Assembly: GCF_012033735.1 (NCBI RefSeq)
Contig: NZ_JAAVJD010000008.1
Span: 1 to 54,951 of the forward strand
Length of the DNA: 54,951 bases
Reading direction: 5' to 3'
Source: Streptomyces lonarensis
GTDB lineage: Bacteria > Actinomycetota > Actinomycetes > Streptomycetales > Streptomycetaceae
The position numbers and the translations under genes are program-made. Position 1 is the first letter of the stretch; every line of letters starts with the position of its first letter. Shown piece after piece: positions 14,643 through 23,733 of the stretch. Below the pieces are notes generated by a model that made no database searches, was not told the origin of the DNA, and worked only from the letters and a program-made list of their open reading frames with translations.

Positions 14643-17234
14643 TCAGCCGCGGCGCGCGGCTGGGGCGTCGGCGTCGACCGTGAAGAACGGGTTGGGCGCC
14701 GGGGCGAGCAGCTGGGCGAGGAAGAGCAGGACGCCGGCCGAGCCGCTCCACAGCTCTGCGCTGAAGCGGAGCATCTGGTCGCCGAGGAAGCGGACGCCCT
14801 CGGGATGGCGGACGGCGCTCTTGAACAGGCCCTGGCCGACGTCGAGGGCGGCCGAGGCGGTGGCCGGGTCGCCGGTGAGGTGGGCGTGCTCGCTGAGCGC
14901 GAGGCCGAGTCCGGACAGCCCCTGGTAGAGGCCGGTCATCGCGGTGAAGCGGTGGCCGAGACGAGCGGTGAGCCGGGGCAGCGCGGCGGTCAGACGGTCG
15001 TCTTCGGTGTGGCGCAGGCAGCGGGTGACGACCTGGGTCATCCCCGCCGATCCGCTGTAGAGGTAGGGCAGCACCCGGGGGTCCGTACGGGAGACCGGGA
15101 AGGCCAGTGTGGGTGCGCTGGGGTCGGGGTCACGGTCGAGTTCCGCGTGCAGCAGGCGGACCGCGACCCGGAGCGGGGCGGACTCGCCGCTGACGGCGGC
15201 GAACTGCTGGAGAGCCAGAGCGATGCCGCATCGCCCGTACAGCAGTCCGGTGGCGTCGTCCGGTCCGAGCAGCGGGATGAGGTCGGGTGCGGTGGCGAGG
15301 GCGGCGGTGAGTTCGCCGGCCCGGCGGAGGTGGCGCGGATCGCCGGTGTGGCCGTGCAGGGCGAGGTGGGCGAGGGCGACGCCTGCGGCGCCCGAGGCGA
15401 GGGTGGCGTCGGTGCCGAGCAACGGGTGGGTGGTGGCGGTGTCCAGCAGGGTGGTGGCCTCGTCGAGCAGTCCGTGGTCGGCGAGGACCCAGGCGACCCC
15501 GGCCAGTCCGGTGTGCAGCCCGGGCGGCAGGGCTCCGGGGGACGCCAGCGCTTCGCGGCGGAACTCCTGCAGCACCTCGTCGGGGGCGGTGCGCCCGGCC
15601 CGGCGAAGGGCGTGCAGCACGCCGGCGGTGCCGTACATGACGCTGAGTCCGTTGCTGAGCAGCCCTTCGGGAACGGTGGGGAAGACGCGCTCGTCACGGC
15701 GGCCGGCGAGAGCGAGCAGGCCATCGGCGGTGCGGTCGCGGAGAGTGGCCAGGGCGGCGGCCGGCGCTGCGGCGACCTCGGCGGGCGTGGGCAGAGCCAC
15801 CGAGCCGGGCGGCACGCGGTCCTCTGTGTGGTAGCGGCTCAGGCGTTCCCACAGTGGTTCGGGAAAGGGGGCTCGGAGCTGGAGGTCGGCTCTGAGGTGG
15901 GCGAGCATGCCGGGGTCGCGCTGGAGGACCTGGTGCAGAGGCATCACCAGGGAGAGGACCAGGGCGCCGAGACCGTAGGTGTCGAAGACGGTGGGGTCGT
16001 CGCCGACGAGGGCGGCGGGCGGGGTGAAGCCGGGGGTGGTGATGGCGGTGAGCGGGCCGGCTGTGGGGCTGGCGGCTTCGAAGTCGATCAGCCGGGGGTG
16101 GTCGTCCTCGTCGACGAGGACGTTGCCAGGGCTGACGTCGATGAAGACGTGTCCTGTGGCATGCAGTCGCTTGACCGCCGATTCGATGCGCGCGATCAGC
16201 CGTTCGGCGCGGGCGAGGTAGGAGGTGATCTCCTCGGCCCCGGAGAGCGCGGCAATCACCGGGTTGTGGCGGGCGCCCCAGGTCATCAGGTTGCTTCCCT
16301 CGATGAACTCCGTCACCAGGAAGAGGTGTTCCCACTCCTGGAAGCAGTTCAGCGGCTCGGGGGCGAGTCCGGGGTCCGCTCTGTGCAGGAGACGCAGGGT
16401 CTCCGCTTCCCGGCGGAGCCGTGCGCAGGCGTCGCGGCCGTCGGGGCCGACCGCGGTGTGCGGGCGGGCCTCCTTGATGAAGACCTGTCTCCCGGTGGCG
16501 AGTTCGCGGCCCTGGTACGTGCCGCCGGAGGTGGTGAAACGGAGTACCCGCTCGAAGGTGTAGCCGCGCAGGGTGTGGGCGGTGGCGCCGGTGGTGCCGG
16601 CGGGGGGCTGTTCGGCGCGGAAGGGGTCGGTGATGCCCTCGGGCAGCCGGAAGGAGGGGCGACGGATGTCCTCGACCAGCCGGCCCGCGCCGTCGCGGAC
16701 GGTGGAGGCGGTGGTGCCGTCGGCGCGCAGCAGCTGCCTGCTGCGAAAGGCGCCGTAGCGGTAGAAGACGATGCCGCGGTCGCCGAAGCGGCGGTCGGAG
16801 AGCACGTACGGGCCCTCCTCGCCGTCGAGTTCGGCGGCGAGGCGCTCCATGAGCCGTCGGGCGGCGGGTACGTCGTCGGGGTAGGCGGCGAGGAACTTGC
16901 CCACCTGTTCGCGGGCGCCTTGTTTCTGGTGCAGCACTCGGTGGAGCAGCGGGGAGGTGACGTGCTTGAAGCCGATGCCGAGGTCGAAGCAGACAGCGGC
17001 GGCGCGCTCCAGTACCGGGGCGAGGCGGTCCGCGCGGGGGGCCACGTGCACCTTCCACCCGCACTCGGCGACGGGCCGGTCGGCCGGCATCCAGGTGGTC
17101 CAGACGCCGCGGCGGCCTTCGGCCCAGCCGTCCGGGACGGCGGCGGGTCGGAGCTCGCCGGAAGGGTCGACAGCCAGATGCAGCGGGGAGTAGAAGTCCT
17201 GATCTGCGACGGCGAAGCGGTACGGATTGCGCAC
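14643..17234 (-). CDS. Class III lanthipeptide synthetase (LanKC, RamC/LabKC-like)
   Basis: The 863-residue enzyme starts VRNPYRFAVADQDFYSPL; the GTG at 17234 is six bases after GGGGGAGA. The lyase region has ECGWKVHVAPRADRLAPVL and EQVGKFLAAYP. The kinase region has VFIKEARPH, the catalytic loop HVFIDVSPGNVLV and DFE. The C-terminal cyclase-like domain has GLHTGLAGVAW, YGRCGIAL and YQGLSGLG. The places where LanC/LanL carry zinc-binding Cys and Cys-His read LYSGSAG and YQGLSG, so zinc ligands are absent, the hallmark of class III. Its substrate is almost certainly the 43-residue precursor just downstream. A good promoter is present at 17317-17346. Confidence 0.92.
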   Translation of the reverse strand: MRNPYRFAVADQDFYSPLHLAVDPSGELRPAAVPDGWAEGRRGVWTTWMPADRPVAECGWKVHVAPRADRLAPVLERAAAVCFDLGIGFKHVTSPLLHRVLHQKQGAREQVGKFLAAYPDDVPAARRLMERLAAELDGEEGPYVLSDRRFGDRGIVFYRYGAFRSRQLLRADGTTASTVRDGAGRLVEDIRRPSFRLPEGITDPFRAEQPPAGTTGATAHTLRGYTFERVLRFTTSGGTYQGRELATGRQVFIKEARPHTAVGPDGRDACARLRREAETLRLLHRADPGLAPEPLNCFQEWEHLFLVTEFIEGSNLMTWGARHNPVIAALSGAEEITSYLARAERLIARIESAVKRLHATGHVFIDVSPGNVLVDEDDHPRLIDFEAASPTAGPLTAITTPGFTPPAALVGDDPTVFDTYGLGALVLSLVMPLHQVLQRDPGMLAHLRADLQLRAPFPEPLWERLSRYHTEDRVPPGSVALPTPAEVAAAPAAALATLRDRTADGLLALAGRRDERVFPTVPEGLLSNGLSVMYGTAGVLHALRRAGRTAPDEVLQEFRREALASPGALPPGLHTGLAGVAWVLADHGLLDEATTLLDTATTHPLLGTDATLASGAAGVALAHLALHGHTGDPRHLRRAGELTAALATAPDLIPLLGPDDATGLLYGRCGIALALQQFAAVSGESAPLRVAVRLLHAELDRDPDPSAPTLAFPVSRTDPRVLPYLYSGSAGMTQVVTRCLRHTEDDRLTAALPRLTARLGHRFTAMTGLYQGLSGLGLALSEHAHLTGDPATASAALDVGQGLFKSAVRHPEGVRFLGDQMLRFSAELWSGSAGVLLFLAQLLAPAPNPFFTVDADAPAARRG

Positions 17235-17263
17235 GTGAACTCTCCCCCTGATCCCCGGACTAT

Positions 17264-17387
17264 CAGCTGAGATGAATGACCTGATGCACACTCACCAACA
17301 GCAGCTGACATCCGGGACTCTGGCACAGCCCTCGAAACACTGTCAACTGATCTGAATGGAGAATCACACGGCCATACATCTCAGCTG
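17264..17387. promoter_or_regulatory. Four copies of a CAGCTGA-type motif upstream of the class III operon
   Basis: Related sequences occur at 17264 (CAGCTGAGATGAATGA), 17302 (CAGCTGACATCC), 17344 (CAACTGATCTGAATGGA) and, inverted, at 17373-17387 (reads CAGCTGAGATGTATG on the minus strand). The three plus-oriented copies start 38 and 42 bases apart. One covers the -35 box, so these may be binding sites for the cluster regulator. Confidence 0.45.
17317..17346 (-). promoter_or_regulatory. Sigma-70-type promoter for the class III lanthipeptide operon
   Basis: On the minus strand a perfect -35 TTGACA (17346-17341) is separated by 18 bases from a -10-like CAGAGT (17322-17317). The LanKC start codon lies 82 bases downstream. 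The surrounding DNA is markedly less GC-rich than its neighbours. Confidence 0.55.
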
Positions 17388-17591
17388 TCACCACCTACCG
17401 GACACCACCCCGCGTCCCCCAGGTGCGAGGCACAACAGCCGCACCCCCCGGGGAGCACCGCCGGCAGCAACGCGTGTCCGTACGCGATCCGCGAGCATCG
17501 CGACGGGGCACCTGATCGGCATCGCCGACGAACCAGCTCACCACCGTGACCCGGGGTGGTCGACGCCACGTTCGCAGCCCGCATCCCGTGC

Positions 17592-17618
17592 AGTACATTT
17601 GTACAGTACGAATGTACT
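17592..17618. promoter_or_regulatory. TetR operator palindrome, 27 bp
   Basis: Arms AGTACATTTGTAC and GTACGAATGTACT flank a single central base and are complementary except at one position pair. The palindrome lies 62 bases upstream of the TetR start at 17681, in relatively A/T-rich DNA, and is the natural operator for that repressor and the co-transcribed MFS gene. Confidence 0.75.
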
Positions 17619-17680
17619 ACTTCTTGGGAGTGACGCATGAGGTTGCTGATCAGCGGAGTGCACCGGCGTGGAGAACGGCC

Positions 17681-18238
17681 GTGAGCGGCCGCAAGGACCC
17701 CCACGGGCGCCGGCGCACCATGCTCGAGGTCGCGGCACAGGAGATGGCCGACCACGGCTACCAGGCGTTGACTCACCGGAGGGTGGCCGAGCGGGCCGGG
17801 GTGTCGCTGAGCTCCACCACCTACCACTTCACTTCCCTGGACGACCTGCGCACCAGCGCCCTGGACGTGCTCGTCGCCCGGACCGAGGAGGACCTGCGTG
17901 AGACCGCACAGGCCCTCGAGGCCTGCGGTGGCCGCCCCGAAGGCATCGCCGCGAAGTTCGCCGCCTATCTGAGCGACCACTCCTTGCTGCAGGCCGAGAA
18001 CGTGCTGTACCACGCCGGGGTGTACGAGCCCGAGATGCGTCCGCTGGCACGGCGCTGGATCGAGGGCATGACGGACATCCTCTCCGCTTACACCTCGCCG
18101 GCCGCAGCGCAGGCCACCGCTCTCTACATGGACGGCGTCGTCCTGCACACCCTGATCACCGAACGTCCCACCGGCGAGGCCGAGCTGTGCACGGCCATCG
18201 CCGCACTGATGAACGCGTTTCCGGAGAAGAACCCGTGA
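17681..18238 (+). CDS. TetR-family repressor of the adjacent MFS exporter
   Basis: The 185-residue product begins VSGRKDPHGRRRTMLEVAAQEMADHGYQALTHRRVAERAG, a standard TetR N-terminus. The helix-turn-helix VAERAGVSLSSTTYHF spans about residues 35-50. The helical ligand domain follows (EGIAAKFAAYLSDHSLLQAENV). GTG at 17681 is preferred because GGAGAA lies five bases upstream; the frame stays open further back to another GTG at 17630. The stop overlaps the MFS start as GTGA, so repressor and pump form one operon under the 27-bp operator. The effector is unknown. Confidence 0.88.
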   Translation: MSGRKDPHGRRRTMLEVAAQEMADHGYQALTHRRVAERAGVSLSSTTYHFTSLDDLRTSALDVLVARTEEDLRETAQALEACGGRPEGIAAKFAAYLSDHSLLQAENVLYHAGVYEPEMRPLARRWIEGMTDILSAYTSPAAAQATALYMDGVVLHTLITERPTGEAELCTAIAALMNAFPEKNP

Positions 18239-19794
18239 GTCCGACACAGACCGATCAGGCGCCGGGCCCCACCGCGGACCACCTCTCGCCCCGTCGGCGC
18301 TGGGCCGCTCTGGGCGTGCTCGCCGCGAGCCTGCTCGTGGTCGTCATGGATATGACGATCCTCAACGTCGCCCTGCCCGAGATATCGGCCGCGCTGTCGC
18401 CCACCGCCGCGCAGCAGCTGTGGATCGTCGACATCTACGCCCTGGTGCTGGCCGGGCTGCTGGTCACCATGAGCACGCTCGGCGACCGTTGGGGTCGCAA
18501 ACGCATGCTGCTGACCGGCTTCGCGATCTTCGGGGCCGCCTCGCTGGCGATCCTGGTGGTGGAGTCCCCGCCCATGGTCATCGCCGTACGCGCCCTCCTG
18601 GGTGTGGGTGGCGCGATGATCATGCCGGCCACACTGTCGATGATCCGCAGCCTGTTCACCGACCCAGCCGAACGCGCCAAGGCGCTGGGCATCTGGGCGG
18701 CGGTGGCCTCGCTGGGCGCGGCGGTGGGCCCCATCGTGGGCGGGCTGCTGCTGGAGCACTTCTCCTGGCACGCCGCCTTCCTGATCAACGTGCCGCTCAT
18801 GGCGGCCGCTCTGGTGGCGGGCGTGCTCCTGCTTCCCGAGGCCCGCAACCCGCGCCCGGGCCGCTGGGACGCTCTGGCCACCGGGCTGTCCATCACCGGC
18901 ATGGTCGCCCTGGTCTGGGGCATCAAACGCATTGCCAAGGAAGGCCCTGCCGACCTCATGGCGCTCAGCACACTGCTCGCGGCGCTCGCCCTGCTCACCT
19001 GGTTCGTGATGCGCTGCCGCAACAGCGACTCCCCGCTGCTGCGCGTACGGCTGTTCGCCATCCCCTCCTTCACTGCCGGCACACTGGCCGCCTTGTTCAC
19101 CACGCTCGCCATGGGCTCGGCACTGCTGCTGGCCGCGCAGTGGCTGCAGTTGGTGCAGGGGCTGTCGCCGCTCCAGGCGGGCGTCAGGTTGTTGCCGCTG
19201 GCCATCGCGGCCGCGGTCGTCTCGCCACTTGCTCCGTACCTGGCCCAGCGCATCGGTGCCCGCGCCGTCCTGGTGGGCGGTCTGGCCCTCTCGAGCGCCG
19301 GCTTCACCATCCTGGCCCTGGCCCCCGAGCCGCTCGGCTACGGGCCCGTCGCGGTCTTCCTGGCCCTGCTCGGTGCCGGCATGGGCTCGCTGGCGATCGC
19401 CTCGGCGATCATCATGTCCGGCACCCCGGCCGAACACGCCGGCAGCGCTGCCGCCATCGAGGAGACCGCCTACGAACTGGGTGCCGTCCTCGGCGTCGCC
19501 GTACTCGGCAGCGCCGCGGCGGCTCTGTACCGCGCCCGACTTCCCGCCGCCGACCTGACGGCCGCCGGGCTGGACCCGACCCAGGTGACCACGGCGCAGG
19601 AATCGCTGGGTGGCGCCCTGCACGTGCTGTCCGACCTGGGCGCGGCAGGCGCGGCCGCAGCCGCTCAGGCCCAGGCCGCCTTCACCGACGGACTCACCCT
19701 CGTCGGCGTCATCGGAGCCGCGGTCATGCTGGCATCCGTGGTCGTCGTCTTCACCCTGACCCCGAAGGACCTCGACCTGACCAAGGGCCACTGA
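18235..19794 (+). CDS. MFS drug exporter, DHA2 (14-helix) family
   Basis: The 519-residue protein has about 14 hydrophobic segments starting at WAALGVLAASLLVVVMDMTILNVALP, where D-x-T-I-x-N-V-A-L-P is the DHA2 motif of helix 1. Motif A reads GDRWGRKRML between helices 2 and 3, and motif C is present as LGAAVGPIVGGLL. Such pumps expel drugs or secondary metabolites with the proton gradient. Translational coupling to the TetR gene indicates substrate-inducible expression. It could serve the lanthipeptide locus or the isonitrile cluster, or be an independent resistance gene; the sequence does not decide. Confidence 0.88.
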   Translation: MSPTQTDQAPGPTADHLSPRRRWAALGVLAASLLVVVMDMTILNVALPEISAALSPTAAQQLWIVDIYALVLAGLLVTMSTLGDRWGRKRMLLTGFAIFGAASLAILVVESPPMVIAVRALLGVGGAMIMPATLSMIRSLFTDPAERAKALGIWAAVASLGAAVGPIVGGLLLEHFSWHAAFLINVPLMAAALVAGVLLLPEARNPRPGRWDALATGLSITGMVALVWGIKRIAKEGPADLMALSTLLAALALLTWFVMRCRNSDSPLLRVRLFAIPSFTAGTLAALFTTLAMGSALLLAAQWLQLVQGLSPLQAGVRLLPLAIAAAVVSPLAPYLAQRIGARAVLVGGLALSSAGFTILALAPEPLGYGPVAVFLALLGAGMGSLAIASAIIMSGTPAEHAGSAAAIEETAYELGAVLGVAVLGSAAAALYRARLPAADLTAAGLDPTQVTTAQESLGGALHVLSDLGAAGAAAAAQAQAAFTDGLTLVGVIGAAVMLASVVVVFTLTPKDLDLTKGH

Positions 19795-20054
19795 CGCCAG
19801 CGGACGCCGTCCGCGGCCCCTGGGCTCCGGCTCGTCCCGGGGGCGGCGCCCGCCGCCACAACCCGCGCCACCCGACTTCTCTCTCCGCCGCTCCCGGCAC
19901 ACCGCCAACGCACCGGACCTGGCCCCGGACGGCGACCGAGCCGCCACCTCGGTCCCCGACCCCGCCCGCCGGCCTCCCGCCGAACAGCGCCACCGACCTC
20001 CGGGGGCCTGCCGCTGAACCGACCCCCTCCTCAGGAAGTATGGAGACCGCCCCC

Positions 20055-21275
20055 ATGCCCACAAAGGACGTCATCATCATCGGCGCCGGCGCCGCCGGGC
20101 TGATGGCAGCCCTCGACCTGTCCGCCGCCGGCCACGACGTCGCGGTCCTCGAAGCACGCGACCGCGTCGGCGGACGTGTGCACACCGTTCGGTTCCCCGA
20201 CGGCCGGATCGCCAACGCCGGCGCCGAATGGATCAACGCCGAACACCACACCGCGCGCGGGCTCGCGGAGCGCTACGCGCTGCGCCTGCGCCCCGACACC
20301 GGCCTCCAGGGGCTGCTCGTCGACGGATCGCTGCACGACGACGCATCCGAGGAGGCGACCGCGGTGTGGTCCGCTCTCAGCGCGCTCAAGGGCCGTCTGA
20401 CCGACCTTGAGCGGCCCTGGCGGGACCCCGTCGCGCGCGCCATGGACCGGCGCAGCGCCGAGGACTGGATGACGACCGCCGGGCTGTCCTGGCAGCAGAG
20501 GAGCTGGCTGACCGCGTACATCCGCAGCGACTACATGGTCGAACCCGACGAGCTCTCCGAACTGAGCCTGGCTCTGTCGGTGGAGTTGGAGACCGACACC
20601 GCCTACCGCATCCAGGGCGGTACCGCCGAACTGACCGACGCCATGGCGCGTGACCTCGGAGAGGACCGCATCCACCTCGGCACACCCGTCCGCAGTATCG
20701 AGCACGACGGCCGAGGCGTGTCGGTCCGCACCGACCAGCACCACCTCAGCGCCGACCACGCTGTCCTCGCCCTGCCCCTGCCGGCGCTGGAGCACATCCG
20801 CATCACCCCGCAGGTTTTCGTGCCCAGCAAGAAGCACGGACACGGCGGGAAGCTCCTCATCCCCACCCCCGCCCGACGCGACACCGTCCTCGGCAGTGGC
20901 CGCGCCCAGGGCAGCCCCTTCCAGTTCCTGTACGACAACGCCCCCCAGGACCAGCCCGGCAGCGCGGGGATCCTCACCGCCTACAGCTACCGCCCGCGTT
21001 CCACCGAAGAGATCCTCGACACCGTCCGCGCACTGTTCCCGGAGGCCGGGCCACCGGACGGCGTCCCGGTCACCGCCTGGTGGAGCCAGGAACCCGAATC
21101 CGGCTGCACCTACTCCGTCCACGGCCCCGGCGACCTCGACGCGCTCCGGCGCCTGCGCGAGCCCTACGGGAGGCTGCGCCTGGCCGGAGAACACACCGAG
21201 ATCATCTGCGGCTACGTCGAGAGCGCGCTCCGCAGCGGACGAAGGGTCGCCGCAGCCATCACCGGCCGGACCTGA
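20055..21275 (+). CDS. FAD-dependent amine oxidase family protein
   Basis: The 406-residue product starts MPTKDVIIIGAGAAGLMAAL, a Rossmann dinucleotide-binding GxGxxG. It has VLEARDRVGGRVHTV (FAD ribose and the GGR motif of amine oxidases), NAGAEWIN and a C-terminal LRLAGEHTEIICGYVESALRSG, the second FAD contact region of flavin monoamine oxidase/protoporphyrinogen oxidase relatives. It is a flavin oxidase of an amine or of a C-N/C-C bond; the substrate cannot be read. ATG at 20055 has GGAG nine bases upstream; another ATG at 20040 is in frame. It lies 260 bases behind the MFS gene, possibly in the same transcript. Confidence 0.85.
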   Translation: MPTKDVIIIGAGAAGLMAALDLSAAGHDVAVLEARDRVGGRVHTVRFPDGRIANAGAEWINAEHHTARGLAERYALRLRPDTGLQGLLVDGSLHDDASEEATAVWSALSALKGRLTDLERPWRDPVARAMDRRSAEDWMTTAGLSWQQRSWLTAYIRSDYMVEPDELSELSLALSVELETDTAYRIQGGTAELTDAMARDLGEDRIHLGTPVRSIEHDGRGVSVRTDQHHLSADHAVLALPLPALEHIRITPQVFVPSKKHGHGGKLLIPTPARRDTVLGSGRAQGSPFQFLYDNAPQDQPGSAGILTAYSYRPRSTEEILDTVRALFPEAGPPDGVPVTAWWSQEPESGCTYSVHGPGDLDALRRLREPYGRLRLAGEHTEIICGYVESALRSGRRVAAAITGRT

Positions 21276-21714
21276 CACCCCGGACACGGCGCTCGATCCG
21301 CCCGGACCTTCGCGGTTCGCACGCCGGCGGGCCGACTGTCCGGACAACGAAGGCCCGGAACCGCGCCTGGCGCGGCAGGCTGAGCGCCACCCCCGAGACC
21401 GGCTATGAGCGGGGGGTTGCGTACTCGTCCGGGTGAGAAGCAGGGTGGTCGGCACAGGACCGATGACAGCCGCTCCCCCGCTCCCCTCGCACGGCACCGA
21501 GCACACCGGTACGCGCCCCGGCCGAACAGCCGCCGCGTGCCGGAGCTGCGCTCTCGCAATGCCACTGGTCGTCGGCCGACCGAGCACGCGACGTCAACCG
21601 GTTTCGTACTGCTTCCGGGGAAGGAGCGGCAGAGGCCGGTGATCGCGGGACGCGGAACGGGACCGGCCTCCGCTCGCCCGAAGAGGCCGAGGGGAGGCCG
21701 GTTCCGGCGAGTCG
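21276..21714. other. Intergenic stretch, nothing recognised
   Basis: There are 439 bases between convergent genes. Reading frames are Arg/Pro/Ser-rich and lack ribosome sites, and I see no strong hairpin or repeat. Confidence 0.5.
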
Positions 21715-22041
21715 TCAGATGCCACCGGGGTACATCTGGCCGTACGCGACCGTCCCTTCGCAGACGACGAAGCCGTTCGCGTTGGCGAAAGGCGCGTACA
21801 GGACGGTGTCGGTGCCGGGGACCTGGGTGTTGACCGCCGTGTCACGCTTCTCGACGCAGTCCTCGGCGCGGGCGGTGTACGAGATCGCGGTACGCGCCGT
21901 CGCCGGCCCGGAGACCGTGAGCTCCTCGCCTGGGTCGGCGGGCGGCAAAGAGAGGGCAGAAGGTGCGACACTCCGGGTCAGGATCGTCTTCACCAGCACG
22001 ACCTGCCCGTGGCCGGCGCCAGGCTCAAACCTGTGACTCAC
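21715..22041 (-). CDS. Small hypothetical protein with a Cys pair, 108 aa
   Basis: I do not recognise this protein. A GTG at 22041 follows AGGGATGTGGC. Residues 1-45 are basic to neutral; residues 45-108 look like a small beta-rich domain (TARTAISYTARAEDCVEKR, then NANGFVVCEGTVAYGQMYPGGI) whose two Cys could form a disulphide. Cys pairs like this are common in secreted proteins, yet no signal peptide is visible; it may be a remnant of an exported protein, or its true start may differ. It is divergent from the TAP-type hydrolase gene. Confidence 0.45.
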   Translation of the reverse strand: MSHRFEPGAGHGQVVLVKTILTRSVAPSALSLPPADPGEELTVSGPATARTAISYTARAEDCVEKRDTAVNTQVPGTDTVLYAPFANANGFVVCEGTVAYGQMYPGGI

Positions 22042-22146
22042 GCCACATCCCTGGGGTGTTGAGTCTGCCCCCGGGGCCGAGTGTCCCCTTACTCAACCGA
22101 CGATCCACTGAGCAAGGGGCGAGCCGCCCCGAAGAGTGAGGAGCTC

Positions 22147-23733
22147 ATGCCGACTCGTAAGATCCGCCCGCGGGCGCTGGCCCTCGTGGCAGTCGCGCCC
22201 CTTCTGCTGACCATGGCCTGCGGCGGGGAGTCGCCGTCCTCGGGCGGCGAGGACCAGGACCGGTCCGATCAGCAGCCGGCCGGGCTGCAGCGCTTCTACG
22301 AGCAGGAGCTCTCGTTCGAGGGGTGCGCCGACTACGCGACGACCGGGGACGAGGAGACGCTTCTCACCTCGGACGACGCGTTCGAGTGCGCTCGGATGGA
22401 GGTGCCGCTCGACTACGACGAACCCGACGGCGACACCGCGCAGATCGCCCTGATGCGCGTACCGGCGCGCGGTGAGCCGATCGGTTCGCTGGTGCTCAAC
22501 GGCGGCGGCCCGGGCGGCTCCGGACTGGTCCAAGCCGCGGTCACCGCCCCGGCGCTCGCGCAGAGCCCGATCACCGAACGCTTCGACCTCGTGGGCTTCG
22601 ACCCGCGTGGCGTCGGCGCGTCCGTGCCGGCCGTCGACTGCTATTCCGACGCGGAAGCCGACAGCGGCGACAACACGCTCTCCTACCTCGGCACCGTGGT
22701 GGAGTGGACGGAGGAGGACACCCGACGCCTGGTCGAGCGCTGCGCCGAAGGTTCCGGTGGCGGGGACGCGCTCGCCGGCCTCGGCACCCGGGATGTGGCC
22801 CGAGACATGGACGTGCTCCGCTCCCTTCTGGGGGACGACGGCCTCAGCTACCTCGGGCAGAGCTACGGCACGCGTCTGGGCGCCGTCTACGCGGAGACGT
22901 TCCCCGACCGGGTGCGGGCCATGGTCCTCGACGGCGCCATCGACCCGCGTCAGGACACTGCCGGACTCCGCGTGGGCGCCTACAGCGCGTTCCAGCGTTC
23001 CTTCGAGCAGATGGCGCAGTTCTGTGCCGCCGAGGCCGAGTGCCCGCTGGGCACCGACCCCGACGCTGCCACCGAGGAGTTCCAGAGCCTCATCCGCCCA
23101 CTGCTCGACGAAACGGTTCCGGCCGGCGAGGACGGGGAGCTCGACTTCGATACGGCTACCGGCGGAGTCGTCGTCGGCCTCTACTCCGAGGAAGCCTGGC
23201 CGGCTGTCATCCAAGGGATCGCCGAGCTGAAGAACGACGGACGAGGAGACACCCTCCATGCGCTGGCCCGCTCCTTCGGGGGCCGTTCCGCCGACGGCAG
23301 GTGGAACAACTTCTCCGAAGCGAACTTCGCCATCAACTGCATGGACGAGGACCGCAAGACCCCCGCGGAAGCCGCCGACCTGCGTGCCGCGGTCTTCGAC
23401 GCCGCTCCCTTCATGGACCCGGGAATCGACCTGAGCGAGGGCAGCCGCGACGGCTGCGAGTTCTGGCCCGTCGAGCCGACCCTCGGCTACCCGTACGCGG
23501 ATGACATCGACGGCCTGCCGCAGACCCTGACCGTCTCCATCACCGGCGACCCCAGCACCCCGTACGAGAGCGGCATCAGCCTTGCCGACGCGCTCGGCGG
23601 CACCATGCTCACCGTCGAAGGCGAACAGCACACGATCGTCGCGACCGGCACCAACGCGTGCGTCGACGACATCGCCTCCGCCTACCTGATCGACCTGGAA
23701 ACGCCGGACGACGACACCGTCTGCCGGCTGTGA
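22147..23733 (+). CDS. Secreted lipoprotein alpha/beta hydrolase, tripeptidyl-aminopeptidase (TAP/SlpD-E) type
   Basis: The 528-residue protein starts MPTRKIRPRALALVAV, a lipoprotein signal with lipobox LTMAC (acylated Cys25), followed by a Ser/Gly/Asp linker. It is thus anchored outside the membrane. The hydrolase domain has the oxyanion segment LNGGGPGGSG, FDPRGVGAS, the nucleophile elbow GQSYGT, the acid region SITGDPSTP and a late His in EGEQHTIVA. This layout is typical of Streptomyces tripeptidyl aminopeptidase relatives. ATG at 22147 follows GTGAGGAG. Members remove N-terminal tripeptides or act on small esters/amides. It might trim an exported lanthipeptide leader, but nothing links it directly. 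Confidence 0.88.
   Translation: MPTRKIRPRALALVAVAPLLLTMACGGESPSSGGEDQDRSDQQPAGLQRFYEQELSFEGCADYATTGDEETLLTSDDAFECARMEVPLDYDEPDGDTAQIALMRVPARGEPIGSLVLNGGGPGGSGLVQAAVTAPALAQSPITERFDLVGFDPRGVGASVPAVDCYSDAEADSGDNTLSYLGTVVEWTEEDTRRLVERCAEGSGGGDALAGLGTRDVARDMDVLRSLLGDDGLSYLGQSYGTRLGAVYAETFPDRVRAMVLDGAIDPRQDTAGLRVGAYSAFQRSFEQMAQFCAAEAECPLGTDPDAATEEFQSLIRPLLDETVPAGEDGELDFDTATGGVVVGLYSEEAWPAVIQGIAELKNDGRGDTLHALARSFGGRSADGRWNNFSEANFAINCMDEDRKTPAEAADLRAAVFDAAPFMDPGIDLSEGSRDGCEFWPVEPTLGYPYADDIDGLPQTLTVSITGDPSTPYESGISLADALGGTMLTVEGEQHTIVATGTNACVDDIASAYLIDLETPDDDTVCRL

Noticed and set aside
14451..17270. A 939-codon plus-strand frame opposite the LanKC gene
   Set aside because: The minus strand carries lyase, kinase and cyclase motifs in order; the plus frame is low-complexity Gly/Glu/Val.
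17356..17640. A 94-codon plus-strand frame between the LanKC and TetR genes
   Set aside because: It overlaps the promoter, repeat motifs and operator, and its translation is Pro/Arg/His-rich with no ribosome site.
18420..20054. A long open frame joining MFS-overlapping sequence to the amine oxidase
   Set aside because: The upstream part is an Arg/Pro/His-rich shadow of the MFS gene; FAD-binding sequence begins only at 20055, where a ribosome site is present.
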